Of a DNA stretch of 64,000 nucleotides, positions 34,729 to 43,395 are shown in pieces. Position 1 is the stretch's first letter, and each line of letters opens with the position of its first letter. The notes under the pieces were generated by a model. It was not told where the DNA came from, searched no databases, and worked only from the letters and a program-made list of their open reading frames with translations. Origin of the DNA: Streptomyces sp. NRRL F-5630 (GTDB lineage: Bacteria; Actinomycetota; Actinomycetes; Streptomycetales; Streptomycetaceae); NCBI RefSeq assembly GCF_000719475.1, contig NZ_JOGO01000021.1, positions 24,418-88,417 of the forward strand, in the 5' to 3' direction. The position numbers were made by a program, and so were the translations under genes.

Positions 34729-35961
34729 ATGAGCGAGACGGCGGGAGAACGGGCCGCGGGTGCCGCCATGGCGGCGTCCGTGGGCGCGGGCGCGGTCCCG
34801 GCGGGCGGCTTCGACCGGGGGACGGTGCGGCGGGCGCGCTGGGCCATCGCCGCGATCTTCTGCGTGCACGGGAGCGTGACGGGCTCCTTCGCGACCCGCG
34901 TGCCGTGGATCAAGGACCACGCGGACATCGGGGCCGGTCAGCTCGGTCTCGCGCTCGCCTTCCCCGCCCTCGGCGCGGCGCTCGCCATGCCGCTCGCGAG
35001 CCGGATCAGCCACCGGCTGGGCTCGCGGACCGCGCTGCGGCTCCTGCTCGCCGGGTGGACGCTCGCGCTCGTCCTGCCCTCGCTCGCGCCGAACCTCGCC
35101 GTCCTGTGCCTCGCGCTCTTCGTGTACGGGGCCTGCTCGGGCATGTCGGACGTCGCGATGAACGCGCTCGGCGTCGAGACGGAGAACCGCTGGGGCAAGT
35201 CGATCATGTCGGGGCTGCACGGCATGTGGAGCACGGGCGCGCTGCTCGGCTCGGCGGCGGGCACGCTCGCCGCGCACCTGGGCGCGGACGCGCGGCTGCA
35301 CCACCTCGTGACGGCGCTCGTACTGACAGCGGCCGGGCTCGTGCTGTGCAGGTGGGTCCTCGATCTGCGCAGCGAGGCGGACGAGCCGGCCCCGCCGCGC
35401 TTCGCGCTGCCGCCGCGTTCGGCGCTGCTCATCGGCGCGATCGGCTTCTGCGCCGTCTTCGCCGAAGGGGCCAGCCTGGACTGGTCGGCGGTCTTCCTGC
35501 ACGGCGAACTCGACACCTCGGCGGGTGTCGCCGCCGCGTCCACGACGGCGTTCACCGCCACGATGGCGCTCGCCCGCTTCGCCGGGGACGGGCTCGTGGA
35601 CCGCTTCGGCGCGAAGCGTGTGGTGCGGGCGGGCGGCCTGATGGCGACGGCGGGTGGTCTGCTCGTGGTCCTCGCGGGAAACCCCGTGGCGGCGATGGGC
35701 GGCTTCGCGCTCCTGGGCCTCGGCATCGCGGTCGTGGTGCCGCTGTGCTTCGCCGCCGCCGGGCGCAGCGGCCCCAACCCGAGCCAGGCGATCGCGGGCG
35801 TCGCCACGATCACGTACACCGCTGGGCTCATCGCTCCCTCCGCGATCGGCGTGGTCGCCGACGCGACGAGCCTGATCGGCTCCTTCGTCCTGGTGACGGT
35901 CCTCGCCTTCGGCCTCGTGGCGGGCGCGAACGTCCTGCGCGGTGCGGGCCGCGAGGACTGA
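34729..35961 (+). CDS. MFS transporter, probable target of the ROK repressor
   Basis: This 410-residue protein has about 12 hydrophobic segments and major-facilitator features: TRVPWIKDHADIGAGQLGLALAFPALGAALAMPLASRISHRLGSR, then GACSGMSDVAMNALGVETENRWGKSIMSGLHGMWSTGALLG. This region resembles the YbjJ/inner-membrane family of MFS proteins, possibly sugar-phosphate or drug exporters; the substrate is not predictable. The ATG at 34729 is preceded by GGGAGGG. It is divergent from a ROK regulator and shares its palindromic operator, so induction by the ROK ligand is inferred. The neighbouring thioesterase gene is convergent. Confidence 0.88.
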   Translation: MSETAGERAAGAAMAASVGAGAVPAGGFDRGTVRRARWAIAAIFCVHGSVTGSFATRVPWIKDHADIGAGQLGLALAFPALGAALAMPLASRISHRLGSRTALRLLLAGWTLALVLPSLAPNLAVLCLALFVYGACSGMSDVAMNALGVETENRWGKSIMSGLHGMWSTGALLGSAAGTLAAHLGADARLHHLVTALVLTAAGLVLCRWVLDLRSEADEPAPPRFALPPRSALLIGAIGFCAVFAEGASLDWSAVFLHGELDTSAGVAAASTTAFTATMALARFAGDGLVDRFGAKRVVRAGGLMATAGGLLVVLAGNPVAAMGGFALLGLGIAVVVPLCFAAAGRSGPNPSQAIAGVATITYTAGLIAPSAIGVVADATSLIGSFVLVTVLAFGLVAGANVLRGAGRED

Positions 35962-36021
35962 GGAGACAGCGGTGCGGGGGGGCACGGCTCACGCCGCGAA
36001 CCGCCCCCGCCCCTCAGCCGC

Positions 36022-36486
36022 TCACGCCACCCGCAGCAGCCCGCGCGCCTTCGCGCGGAAGTCCTCGCTCCACGGGCGGGGGCGCAGCGTGTCGGGGTCG
36101 AGACGGACGAGGACGCGGTGGCCACGGGCGTAGGTGACGGTGCCGTCCGCCGAGCAGTAGCGGAAGCCGTAGGTGAGCCCGGTCGTGCCGAGGCGGTCGA
36201 GCCACAGGTGGACGGCGTACTCGCCGGTGAGGGTGACGGGGTGCTCGTAGCCGATGGTGAACTCGCGGACGGCGTTGCAGGCGTCCGCCGCCTCGTGCCA
36301 GTCGCCGCGGTAGGCGAGGCCGTGCGTGCGCCAGTACGCCGTCCAGGCCCGTTCGACGAGGAGCGGATAGCGGCCGTTGTGGAGCAGGCCGAGCGCGTCG
36401 AGGTCGTCGAAGTGCACGTACGAGGGGACGAGCACCCCGTACGGAGGGGGGCCGGTTTCGGCCGGGGCGGGGGCTGCGAGCGACAT
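36022..36486 (-). CDS. Acyl-CoA thioesterase, hotdog fold (4HBT-like)
   Basis: This 154-residue protein is a single hotdog domain with the 4-hydroxybenzoyl-CoA thioesterase-like motif VHFDDLDALGLLHNGRYPLLVERAWTAYW, where the Asp after HF/D-D-L-D-A is the usual catalytic acid, followed by FTIGYEHPVTLTGEYAVHLWLDRLGTTGLTYGFRYCSADG. It is soluble, expected to be a tetramer and to cleave an acyl-CoA; the substrate is unknown. The ATG at 36486 is chosen because the upstream frame reads as Arg/Pro-rich. It is isolated, divergent from the permease gene across 287 bp. Confidence 0.85.
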   Translation of the reverse strand: MSLAAPAPAETGPPPYGVLVPSYVHFDDLDALGLLHNGRYPLLVERAWTAYWRTHGLAYRGDWHEAADACNAVREFTIGYEHPVTLTGEYAVHLWLDRLGTTGLTYGFRYCSADGTVTYARGHRVLVRLDPDTLRPRPWSEDFRAKARGLLRVA

Positions 36487-36773
36487 GCGGGGAGCCTGTT
36501 CTGCCAGGGAATCGAACGCTCCATCGTAGGCGGCGCCCGGAGGCCCACCACCAGGGGGTTTGCCAGGCCGTACGCCTCCGCGCGGCCGTCCTTCCACCGC
36601 TTTGCGAGACCTCCCCCACCCCCCGCCGCCCTCCGCGCCGCGTACCGTTCGTGGCGCGAAGCCACCCTTACCTGCCATTAACATGTGCCGGAATCCAGTA
36701 CGGGAACATCCGTGCGGTCCGTCGCGTGTCCGGCTCGTGCACCGGCGGGGGCTGAGGCGAGGAGCGGAAACAG

Positions 36774-38189
36774 ATGGACTTCGGCGTGCGCTGGAAGCTG
36801 CACGGGGACGGGCGTACCCCGGCTCCGGGTGCCGTGGTCCGGCCGGACGAACGGCTGAGCTGGCCGCGCACGATCGGGCTCGGCGCGCAGCACGTCGTCG
36901 CAATGTTCGGCGCGTCCTTCGTCGCCCCCGTGCTCATGGGCCTGGACCCGAACCTCGCGATCATGATGTCCGGCGTCTCGACGGCGATCTTCCTGCTCGC
37001 GACGCGCGGGAAGGTGCCGAGCTACCTCGGCTGCTCGCTCTCCTTCGTCGGCGTCGCCGCGGTCATCCGCGCGCAGGGCGGCTCCAGCGCGGTCGTCACG
37101 GGCGCGGTCCTCGCCGTCGGCGTGCTCCTCTTCCTCGTCGGGCTCGCGGTGCGGCACTTCGGGGCGCGGATCATCCACGCGGCGATGCCGCCGGTGGTGA
37201 CGGGCGCGGTCGTGATGCTCATCGGCTTCAACCTGGCCCCCGTCACGGCCTCCACCTACTGGCCGCAGGACCAGTGGGTCGCGCTGCTCACGATGCTCTT
37301 CACGGGGCTCGCGGTCGTGTGCCTGCGCGGCTTCTGGTCCCGGATCGCGATCTTCCTCGGACTCGTCTTCGGGTACGTGGTCTCCTGGGGCTTCGACCGG
37401 GTCTTCGGCCGCATCCACTCGGCGGACGGCAGTGGCAGGACCGTCGACCACTGGCGGCTGAACCTGGACGCGGTGGGCAAGGCCGACTGGATCGGGCTGC
37501 CCGACTTCCACGGCCCGCACTTCCAGTGGTCGGCGATCCTCGTCGCGCTGCCGGTCGTGATCGCGCTCATCGCGGAGAACGCGGGGCACGTCAAGGCGGT
37601 CGGCGAGATGACGGGCGAGAACCTGGACGGAAAGCTCGGCACGGCGATCTCGGCGGACGGCTTCGGCTCGATGCTCTCCACCGCCGTGGGCGGACCGCCG
37701 AACACGACGTACTCCGAGAACATCGGCGTCATGGCGGCGACGCGCGTCTACTCGACGGCGGCGTACTGGGCGGCGGCCGGCTTCGCGCTCCTCTTCGGCC
37801 TGTGCCCCAAGTTCGGCGCGGTCGTCGCGGCGGTCCCCGGCGGGGTGCTCGGCGGAATCACCGTGATCCTGTACGGCATGATCGGGCTGCTCGGCGCGCA
37901 GATCTGGCTCAGCGCCAAGGTCGACCTGCGCAATCCGCTCAACCTCGTGCCGACGGCGGCGGGCATCATCATCGGCGTCGGCGGTGTCTCGCTGAAGATC
38001 ACGGACAACTTCGAGCTCAGCGGCATCGCGCTCGGCACGCTCGTCGTCATCACGGGCTACCACGCGCTGCGGGCCCTCGCCCCCGCCCACCTCAAGACGC
38101 AGGAGCCGCTGCTCGATGCGGGGACCTCGTCGTACGACACGTCGAGGACGGGCGACGAGCGGCCTGCGGAGTCCCGCGAGGGCGAGTAG
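36774..38189 (+). CDS. Uracil/xanthine permease (nucleobase:cation symporter-2)
   Basis: This 471-residue protein of the NCS2/UraA family has 12-14 hydrophobic segments. Diagnostic segments are RTIGLGAQHVVAMFGASFVAPVLMGLDPNLAIMMSGVSTAIFLLATRGKVPSYLGCSLSFVG, then PVVIALIAENAGHVKAVGEMTG with the Glu of the nucleobase site and FGSMLSTAVGGPPNTTYSENIGVMAATRVYST, the NCS2 signature. Either uracil or xanthine may be the substrate; the ratio to UraA features favours uracil. The ATG is preceded by GAGCGGAA. A good terminator follows 52 bp after the stop. Confidence 0.92.
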   Translation: MDFGVRWKLHGDGRTPAPGAVVRPDERLSWPRTIGLGAQHVVAMFGASFVAPVLMGLDPNLAIMMSGVSTAIFLLATRGKVPSYLGCSLSFVGVAAVIRAQGGSSAVVTGAVLAVGVLLFLVGLAVRHFGARIIHAAMPPVVTGAVVMLIGFNLAPVTASTYWPQDQWVALLTMLFTGLAVVCLRGFWSRIAIFLGLVFGYVVSWGFDRVFGRIHSADGSGRTVDHWRLNLDAVGKADWIGLPDFHGPHFQWSAILVALPVVIALIAENAGHVKAVGEMTGENLDGKLGTAISADGFGSMLSTAVGGPPNTTYSENIGVMAATRVYSTAAYWAAAGFALLFGLCPKFGAVVAAVPGGVLGGITVILYGMIGLLGAQIWLSAKVDLRNPLNLVPTAAGIIIGVGGVSLKITDNFELSGIALGTLVVITGYHALRALAPAHLKTQEPLLDAGTSSYDTSRTGDERPAESREGE

Positions 38190-38241
38190 CACGGGCGGGG
38201 CGCACGGCCCCGCACGGGATGCTCGTACGCCCCGCGAAGAG

Positions 38242-38265
38242 GCCGCCCCGCGTAGGGCGGCTTTT
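38242..38265 (+). terminator. Terminator after the permease gene
   Basis: 7-bp arms at 38242-38248 and 38255-38261 followed by TTTT, the most classical terminator in the window. Confidence 0.8.
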
Positions 38266-38423
38266 CCGTACCGCGACCCGTGCGGCACCGCTTCCGTACC
38301 GCCCGGTGCCCCGCCCCTCCCGCGCGCAGGGGTCCTCCGCCCCCGGCCCCCCGTGTCCCCCGATGCGGGGACGGGTCCGGCACGGCGCCACGCGCGCCGG
38401 GCGAGGGCTGGGAGCCTGCTCCC

Positions 38424-39374
38424 ATGGGCCCTTCGCAGCAGCCGACCGACGTGCTCAGCGGCGCCGTGCGCCGCGTCGACGACGGGGTGGACGGTGTCCT
38501 CGCCCGGATACGGCGGCTCGGTGCGAGGTGGCCGGAGCGGGACGGCGTCGCGGTCTTCCACCGGGTCTACACCCGCGTCACCCGAGAGGTCGGGCGCCTC
38601 GTGGACCAAGGAGGCTTCCCCGACCGGCGGGCCGCCGTGACCCTCGACGTGCTCTTCGCGGAGCGGTACCTGCACGCCGTCGAGACCTTCGAGCGGGGCG
38701 GACGTGCTCCCGCCTGCTGGCAAGCGCTCCTGCACGCCCGCGACCGGCGCGGGGTGCGTCCCGTGCAGTTCGCGCTGTGCGGCGTCAACGCGCACATCGG
38801 GCACGATCTCGCGCTCGCCGTCGTGGACACCTGCCATGTGCTCGCCTGCGCTCCGGAGGACCTTCGCGACGAGTTCGACCAGGTCGGTGACCTGCTCACA
38901 GCGCTGGAGGAACGCGTGCGCGAGGACCTCATGCCGGGTCCCGACCTCCTCGAACTCGCCGAGCCGCTCACGCACCTGGCGGGCGCCTGGAGCATCGAGC
39001 GGGCGCGGCGGGCGGCGTGGGCGGCGGCGCGGGCGCTCTGGGCGGTGCGGGGTCTGCCGGCGGTGGCGGAAGAGCTGCGGGAGCGGCTGGACACGGGGGT
39101 GGGGCGGGTGGGACGGCTGCTCGTGACCCCTCTCGCGCCGGCGGCTCTCCTGCCGGGGGCACGAGCGGGGGGCGGGCCCGGGGCGGAGGGACGCCGCTCG
39201 CCGGTGTGCCCGGGACGACGCCGCTGCCCCGGCCCCACTCCCCCGCTTCCCCCGCTCCGGCGGTGGACCCCCTGCCGCCTCAGTCCTCCGGCAGTTCCAC
39301 CGGGGCCAGTTCGTCGAAGCGGTCGCCCGGGCCCGGGTTCGTCGGGTCCGTCGCGCCGCCGAGGTGGTGCATGA
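38424..39374 (+). CDS. DUF5995-like family protein with abnormal C-terminus
   Basis: The first 240 or so residues form a helical protein: MGPSQQPTDVLSGAVRRVDDGVDGVLARIRRL, then FHRVYTRVTREVGRLVDQGGFPDRRAAVTLDVLFAERYLHAVETFERG, and RPVQFALCGVNAHIGHDLALAVVDTC, matching DUF5995, uncharacterised actinobacterial proteins. Family members as I recall are about 230-260 residues, ending near GRLLVTPL. Here the frame runs on for about 75 more residues of Arg/Pro/Gly-rich text and its last 95 nt overlap the 3' end of the convergent oxidase gene. A lost stop or a frameshift near 39140 is likely. ATG 38424 is chosen since the upstream frame is noise. The function is unknown. Confidence 0.75.
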   Translation: MGPSQQPTDVLSGAVRRVDDGVDGVLARIRRLGARWPERDGVAVFHRVYTRVTREVGRLVDQGGFPDRRAAVTLDVLFAERYLHAVETFERGGRAPACWQALLHARDRRGVRPVQFALCGVNAHIGHDLALAVVDTCHVLACAPEDLRDEFDQVGDLLTALEERVREDLMPGPDLLELAEPLTHLAGAWSIERARRAAWAAARALWAVRGLPAVAEELRERLDTGVGRVGRLLVTPLAPAALLPGARAGGGPGAEGRRSPVCPGRRRCPGPTPPLPPLRRWTPCRLSPPAVPPGPVRRSGRPGPGSSGPSRRRGGA

Positions 39375-40971
39375 CACCCCACACCGCGTTGAGCGCCGTC
39401 TGCACGGCGCCCTCCGCCCAGCCCGCCGTCCAGGAGATGTCGTCGCCCGCGAGGAAGAGGCCGCGGCGGTCGGCGGGCAGGTGCTCCTGCGCGAAGTGCG
39501 TGAACAGGCGGCGCTGATAGCGGTAGTGGCCGGGCAGGTTCGCCTTGAAGGCGCCCATGAAGTACGGCTCGTCCTCCCAGGAGACCGTCACCGGGTCGCC
39601 GATGATGTGCCGCCGGATGTCCACGTTCGGGTAGATCTCGCCGAGCGACTTCAGCATGACCTCCATGCGCGCGTGGGCGCTCAGCGGCAGCCACTTGAGG
39701 CTGTCGTCGCACCACGTGTACGAGAGGCAGATCGCGGCCGGACGGTCGGGGCCGTGGTCGAGCAGGTAGGTGCCGCGCGTCATGCGGTCGGTGAGCGTCA
39801 TCGACATGACGTCGCGCCCCGTCACCGGGTCCTTGTCCTTCCAGAACGGGCGGTCCACGGGCACGAAGAGCTTGCTGGACTCCATGTAGTGGGTGCGCTC
39901 GATCGCCGTCCAGTGGTCGATCGGGAAGAGGTCGTCGTCGCAGGCGATCTGCGAGAGCAGCATCCAGGACTGCGCGGTGAAGACGGCGGCCCGGTACGTG
40001 CGGATGCGGCCGTCCGCGTCGGTCACGGTGACGCGGTTGCCCGCCGTGCGGTGCAGCCGGGTGACGGCGGGGCGCGGCGTCCCGTCGTGCAGCGAGGAGA
40101 GCGAGGTGCCGCGCGGCCAGTGGACGAGCTTGTCCGGCTCGCGCTCCCACAGCCGCAGCGGAAGCTGCTGGCTGCCGCCCTTGATGCCCCGGTGGTGGTC
40201 GTCGGCCTCGGTGTAGACGACGCGGAGGATCTCCAGGATCGAGTTGGGGAAGTCGGTGTCCCAGCCGCCCGTGCCGAAGCCGACCTGCCCGAAGATCTCG
40301 CGGTGCCGGAAGGACGCGAAGGCCGGGGACTGGCAGAGGAAGCCGTAGAAGGTCTGATCGTCCAGCTCGCGCACGAGCCGCCCCCACAGCTCGCGGACGC
40401 GCGGGAGGTCGCGGGTGCGCAGCGCCTCGTTCATCGCGGTGTAGTCGGCGCCGTCCTCCAGGCATCGGCGCCATGCCTCGGCGACGTCGCGGTAGACCTG
40501 CGGCAGGTCCTCGATGGTGCGCGCGTAGTGCGACTCGCCCTTGAGGTCGACGACGGTGGACGGTGTGACCGGCGCGAGGGGGTTCGGGAAGTCCTCGGTC
40601 TCCAGGCCGACGAGGTCGATGTAGTGCTGGAGCGCGGTGGAGGAGGGCGGGAAGCGCATCGCGCCGAGTTCGGCGGTGAGCCCGGGGTCGCAGCCGTCGA
40701 AGCCGACGGTGCGCAGACGGCCGCCGAGCTGGTCGGCCTCGTACACGACGGGGCGCAGGCCCATCTTCATCAGCTCGTAGGCGGTGACGAGCCCGGAGAG
40801 TCCGCCGCCGATGACGGCGACCTCGGTGCCGTGCTCGGTGGCGGGGACCTGGCCGAGCCCGGCGGGGTGCGCGAGGTGCTCGTCGTAGGGGAAGGGGAAG
40901 TCCGGGCCGCACATCGTGATGGGCGGGCGCGCGTCGCCGCCGGGCACGGCGGTGGGCACGGTGGAGGTCAT
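39280..40971 (-). CDS. Flavin monoamine oxidase family protein
   Basis: This 563-residue FAD-dependent amine oxidase begins with an N-terminal dinucleotide motif VAVIGGGLSGLVTAYELMKMGLRPVVYEADQLGGRLRT (about 51-88), a substrate domain, and C-terminal FAD contact in GLFLAGDDISWTAGWAEGAVQTALNAVW. It would oxidise an amine or amino acid to the imine with release of H2O2. No signal peptide. ATG start. It follows a nitrilase-family gene by 30 bp in the same direction, so the two probably form an operon in which an amine or nitrile/amide compound is broken down. Its 3' end overlaps the convergent DUF5995-like frame. Confidence 0.9.
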   Translation of the reverse strand: MTSTVPTAVPGGDARPPITMCGPDFPFPYDEHLAHPAGLGQVPATEHGTEVAVIGGGLSGLVTAYELMKMGLRPVVYEADQLGGRLRTVGFDGCDPGLTAELGAMRFPPSSTALQHYIDLVGLETEDFPNPLAPVTPSTVVDLKGESHYARTIEDLPQVYRDVAEAWRRCLEDGADYTAMNEALRTRDLPRVRELWGRLVRELDDQTFYGFLCQSPAFASFRHREIFGQVGFGTGGWDTDFPNSILEILRVVYTEADDHHRGIKGGSQQLPLRLWEREPDKLVHWPRGTSLSSLHDGTPRPAVTRLHRTAGNRVTVTDADGRIRTYRAAVFTAQSWMLLSQIACDDDLFPIDHWTAIERTHYMESSKLFVPVDRPFWKDKDPVTGRDVMSMTLTDRMTRGTYLLDHGPDRPAAICLSYTWCDDSLKWLPLSAHARMEVMLKSLGEIYPNVDIRRHIIGDPVTVSWEDEPYFMGAFKANLPGHYRYQRRLFTHFAQEHLPADRRGLFLAGDDISWTAGWAEGAVQTALNAVWGVMHHLGGATDPTNPGPGDRFDELAPVELPED

Positions 40972-41001
40972 GCGGGGGCTCCCAGAGGTGGTGCGAGCGG
41001 G

Positions 41002-41838
41002 TCAGCGGTACAGATCTGTGCGCCGGTCGGCGAGGTACGGATTGGCGGCGCGCGAGGCGGCGAGGAGGGCCGGATCGGCTTCGGCGAGCAGCAGTTCGGG
41101 CCCCGCCCCGGCACGCGCCGGAGCGCTCCCGTCGGGCGCGGCGAGGCAGCTGAGCCCCACGAAGTCGAAGTCGCCCTCGGGCCCGGTGCGGTTCACATAG
41201 GCCACGTACAGCTGGCTCTCGAAGGCGCGCACGGGCACGAGGGAGCGGGCGACGAAGTCGTACGGGGCGAGCAGCGCGGTCGGCACGAGGAGCACCTCGG
41301 TCCCGGCATCGGCGTGCGCCCGCACGTTCTCCGGGAACTCGACGTCGTAGCAGATGAGCACCCCGAGCCTGACGCCGCGCAGTTCCGCCCGCACGACAGC
41401 GCGGTCGCCCGCCGTGAAGACGGCCCGCTCGTACGGGCCGTAGAGGTGGGTCTTGCGGTACGCGGCGAGCGGGGCACCGTCCGGGCCGACGAGGAGCGCG
41501 GAGTTGTACGTGGCCGATCCGGCGCGCTCCGGGTAGCCGGCGAGGACCGCGAGGCCGTGGCGGCGGGCGAGGGCGCCCAGTTCGGCCTCCGCCTCGGCCC
41601 GGTCGAGGGCGAGCGCGGCGAGCGGCGGGACGGGGGCGGCCCCGGGGCCGGCGGGTGCCTCGGGCGCGTACCCGCTCAGGAACAGCTCGGGCGCGACGAG
41701 GAGGTGCGCCCCGGACGCCGCCGCGCGGGCCGCGAGCGCGTCGAGCGCGTCGAGGTTGGCGCGGACGTCGCCGGGGGTGCCCGAGGACTGGGCGAGCGCC
41801 AGGCGCAGCGGCGGCGCGGGCGGGACGGAAGGAGACAT
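41002..41838 (-). CDS. Carbon-nitrogen hydrolase (nitrilase superfamily)
   Basis: This 278-residue protein has the Glu-Lys-Cys catalytic triad of the superfamily: Glu in HLLVAPELFLSGYA, Lys in YRKTHLYGPYE and Cys in GVLICYDVEFPENVR. The fold is complete, ending in a short helix. Members hydrolyse amides, nitriles or carbamoyl groups; the position before an amine oxidase suggests degradation of an amine-containing metabolite such as a polyamine derivative. The ATG at 41838 (MSPSVPPAPPLRLALAQ) has AAGG upstream and is preferred over an upstream start adding six residues. It is the first gene of the two-gene operon. Confidence 0.9.
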   Translation of the reverse strand: MSPSVPPAPPLRLALAQSSGTPGDVRANLDALDALAARAAASGAHLLVAPELFLSGYAPEAPAGPGAAPVPPLAALALDRAEAEAELGALARRHGLAVLAGYPERAGSATYNSALLVGPDGAPLAAYRKTHLYGPYERAVFTAGDRAVVRAELRGVRLGVLICYDVEFPENVRAHADAGTEVLLVPTALLAPYDFVARSLVPVRAFESQLYVAYVNRTGPEGDFDFVGLSCLAAPDGSAPARAGAGPELLLAEADPALLAASRAANPYLADRRTDLYR

Positions 41839-41909
41839 GCGGGGCCTTGCGGACACGCCCTAGACGCTACGGGCGCCGGACCTGGCGCAACAAGACACCG
41901 TCGCTGCCG

Positions 41910-42833
41910 TCATCGCGGCGGGATCTTGCGTCTGCGGGCGCCTGAGCGGCGATTCGTTGCGCCGGGCTCCCGGCGGGGTTCCATCGGGGGCCCGGGTACA
42001 CCGTCCTGCCCCCGGTCCGCGGTCGCCGGGCTCCGCGAGGCACGCCGCGCAGCGAGGAGCTTCGCCTTGCCCTGGAGTTCGGCGGCGGCCCGCCGGAACT
42101 CCGGGAGCAGGTCCATGAGCGCCTGCCCGGGACAGTCCGTCTCGTACGCCTCGATGTGGCCGAGGACGGTGGGGAGGTTGACGGAGGTGTCCTTCGGGAA
42201 GCGGGAATCGCTGTTGGTGGAGACGAGTTGCGTGCGGGCCGAGGGGCTGATCTCGGTGAGGCCGAGCTTCCAGGCGATGATCCGCTCGATGGAGCGGCGC
42301 ATGGGCGCGGGCACCGGGGTCCCCGCGGTGTACGTGCCGATCGCGGCGATCCCGGTCGTGCCCTTGTTGAGGCCGACCGTGTGGGCGCCGACGACGGGCC
42401 TGTCGACGCCGCCGAGACGGCCCTCGAAGATCGTGCCGCAGCGGTCGACGAGGAAGTTGTAGCCGATGTCGCCCCAGCCGCGCGCGGTCGCGTGGGCCCG
42501 GTAGATGTCGCGGACGAAGGAGGCGCTGTCGGCGCAGGAGTAGCCGTTGGGCGTGTCGGTGTGATGGATGACGACGGCGCGCACCGCGTCGGCGTACTGC
42601 GGCTTCTGGTCGAGCAGGTGCGGATCGGCGCCCCACCGGGCGCGGGTCACGAAGCGCGGGCGCAGCGCCGCTGCGGCCGGGGGCGGGGTGCTCGCGGCCT
42701 TCTCGCTCCCGGTCTCGCGGTGGCCGCCACCGCCGCTGTCGAAGGCCCCGGACAGCGCGAGACCCAGCACGACGGCTGCCGCCACGAGGACCGCGGCGGC
42801 GGCGACAAGAGCGGAACGAAGCTTCGTGATCAT
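41910..42833 (-). CDS. Secreted/membrane-anchored N-acetylmuramoyl-L-alanine amidase (PGRP-like)
   Basis: This 307-residue protein starts with a signal or anchor helix (about 8-30, LVAAAAVLVAAAVVLGLALSG) followed by a disordered Pro/Ala linker and an amidase_2/PGRP domain (about 62-235). Zinc ligands typical of T7-lysozyme-like amidases are visible: His in AVVIHHTDTPNG, and His and Cys in VLGHIEAYETDCPGQ; RDIYRAHATARGWGDIGYNFLVD is the classic PGRP core. It should cleave the lactyl-alanine bond of peptidoglycan outside the membrane. The tail is basic and disordered. ATG start. It stands 71 bp upstream of... in coordinate terms next to the nitrilase gene, all on the minus strand. Confidence 0.9.
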   Translation of the reverse strand: MITKLRSALVAAAAVLVAAAVVLGLALSGAFDSGGGGHRETGSEKAASTPPPAAAALRPRFVTRARWGADPHLLDQKPQYADAVRAVVIHHTDTPNGYSCADSASFVRDIYRAHATARGWGDIGYNFLVDRCGTIFEGRLGGVDRPVVGAHTVGLNKGTTGIAAIGTYTAGTPVPAPMRRSIERIIAWKLGLTEISPSARTQLVSTNSDSRFPKDTSVNLPTVLGHIEAYETDCPGQALMDLLPEFRRAAAELQGKAKLLAARRASRSPATADRGQDGVPGPPMEPRREPGATNRRSGARRRKIPPR

Positions 42834-42947
42834 CTCCCGACCACCTTGCGCGCCCGTATCCGCTCAGGCGCGCATTAATGGTCCGAGAGTGAACAAAACC
42901 CCCCGAAAAGAGGCCGGGAAAGGGGGCGCGGCCGAGGCCGGAGCTGC

Positions 42948-43385
42948 TCAGCCCGCCCGGCGCAGCAGCGGGGAGAGGACGAGCACGGACTTCGTCCGCT
43001 CGACGAAGGGCTCCCCCGCGATCCGCTCCAGCACCCGCTCGAAGTGCTCCATGTCCGCGGCGAAGACCTGCACGACGGCGTCGGCCTCACCGGTCACCGT
43101 CGAGGCCGAGACCACCTCGGCATAGCCTTCGAGGCCCTTGCGGATCATCTCGGGCGTCGTCTGCCGTCGGCAGTACAGCTCGATGAGCCCCTCGGTGCGC
43201 CGCCCCCGTACGGCGGGATCGACGCGGACCGTGAAGCCCTGGATCGCGCCGCTCGCCCGCAAGCGGTCGACGCGGCGTTTGACGGCGGGGGCCGAGAGCC
43301 CCACGCGCTGCCCGATGTCGGCGTAGCTGCGCCGCGCGTCCGAGGTCAGCTCCCGCACAATCCGTTCGTCGAGTTCGTCGAGCAC
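42948..43385 (-). CDS. Lrp/AsnC family regulator beside an amino-acid permease
   Basis: This 145-residue protein has an HTH (DERIVRELTSDARRSYADIGQRVGLSAPAVKRRVDRLRASGAI, about 5-48) and an AsnC effector domain (STVTGEADAVVQVFAADMEHFERVLERIAG). The GTG start lies 10 bp after the permease stop, so the two form an operon. The natural reading is that this regulator senses the amino acid imported by the permease and controls its gene, as in many Lrp-type pairs; not shown by the sequence itself. It is distinct from the other Lrp protein at 16.3-16.7 kb, with different helix-turn-helix residues. Confidence 0.9.
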   Translation of the reverse strand: MLDELDERIVRELTSDARRSYADIGQRVGLSAPAVKRRVDRLRASGAIQGFTVRVDPAVRGRRTEGLIELYCRRQTTPEMIRKGLEGYAEVVSASTVTGEADAVVQVFAADMEHFERVLERIAGEPFVERTKSVLVLSPLLRRAG

Positions 43386-43395
43386 CGCGCTTCGT

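Noticed and set aside
36668..39377. Long minus-strand frame antisense to the permease gene
   Set aside because: Shadow of the permease and DUF5995-like genes, common in GC-rich DNA; low-complexity Arg/Asp/His composition.
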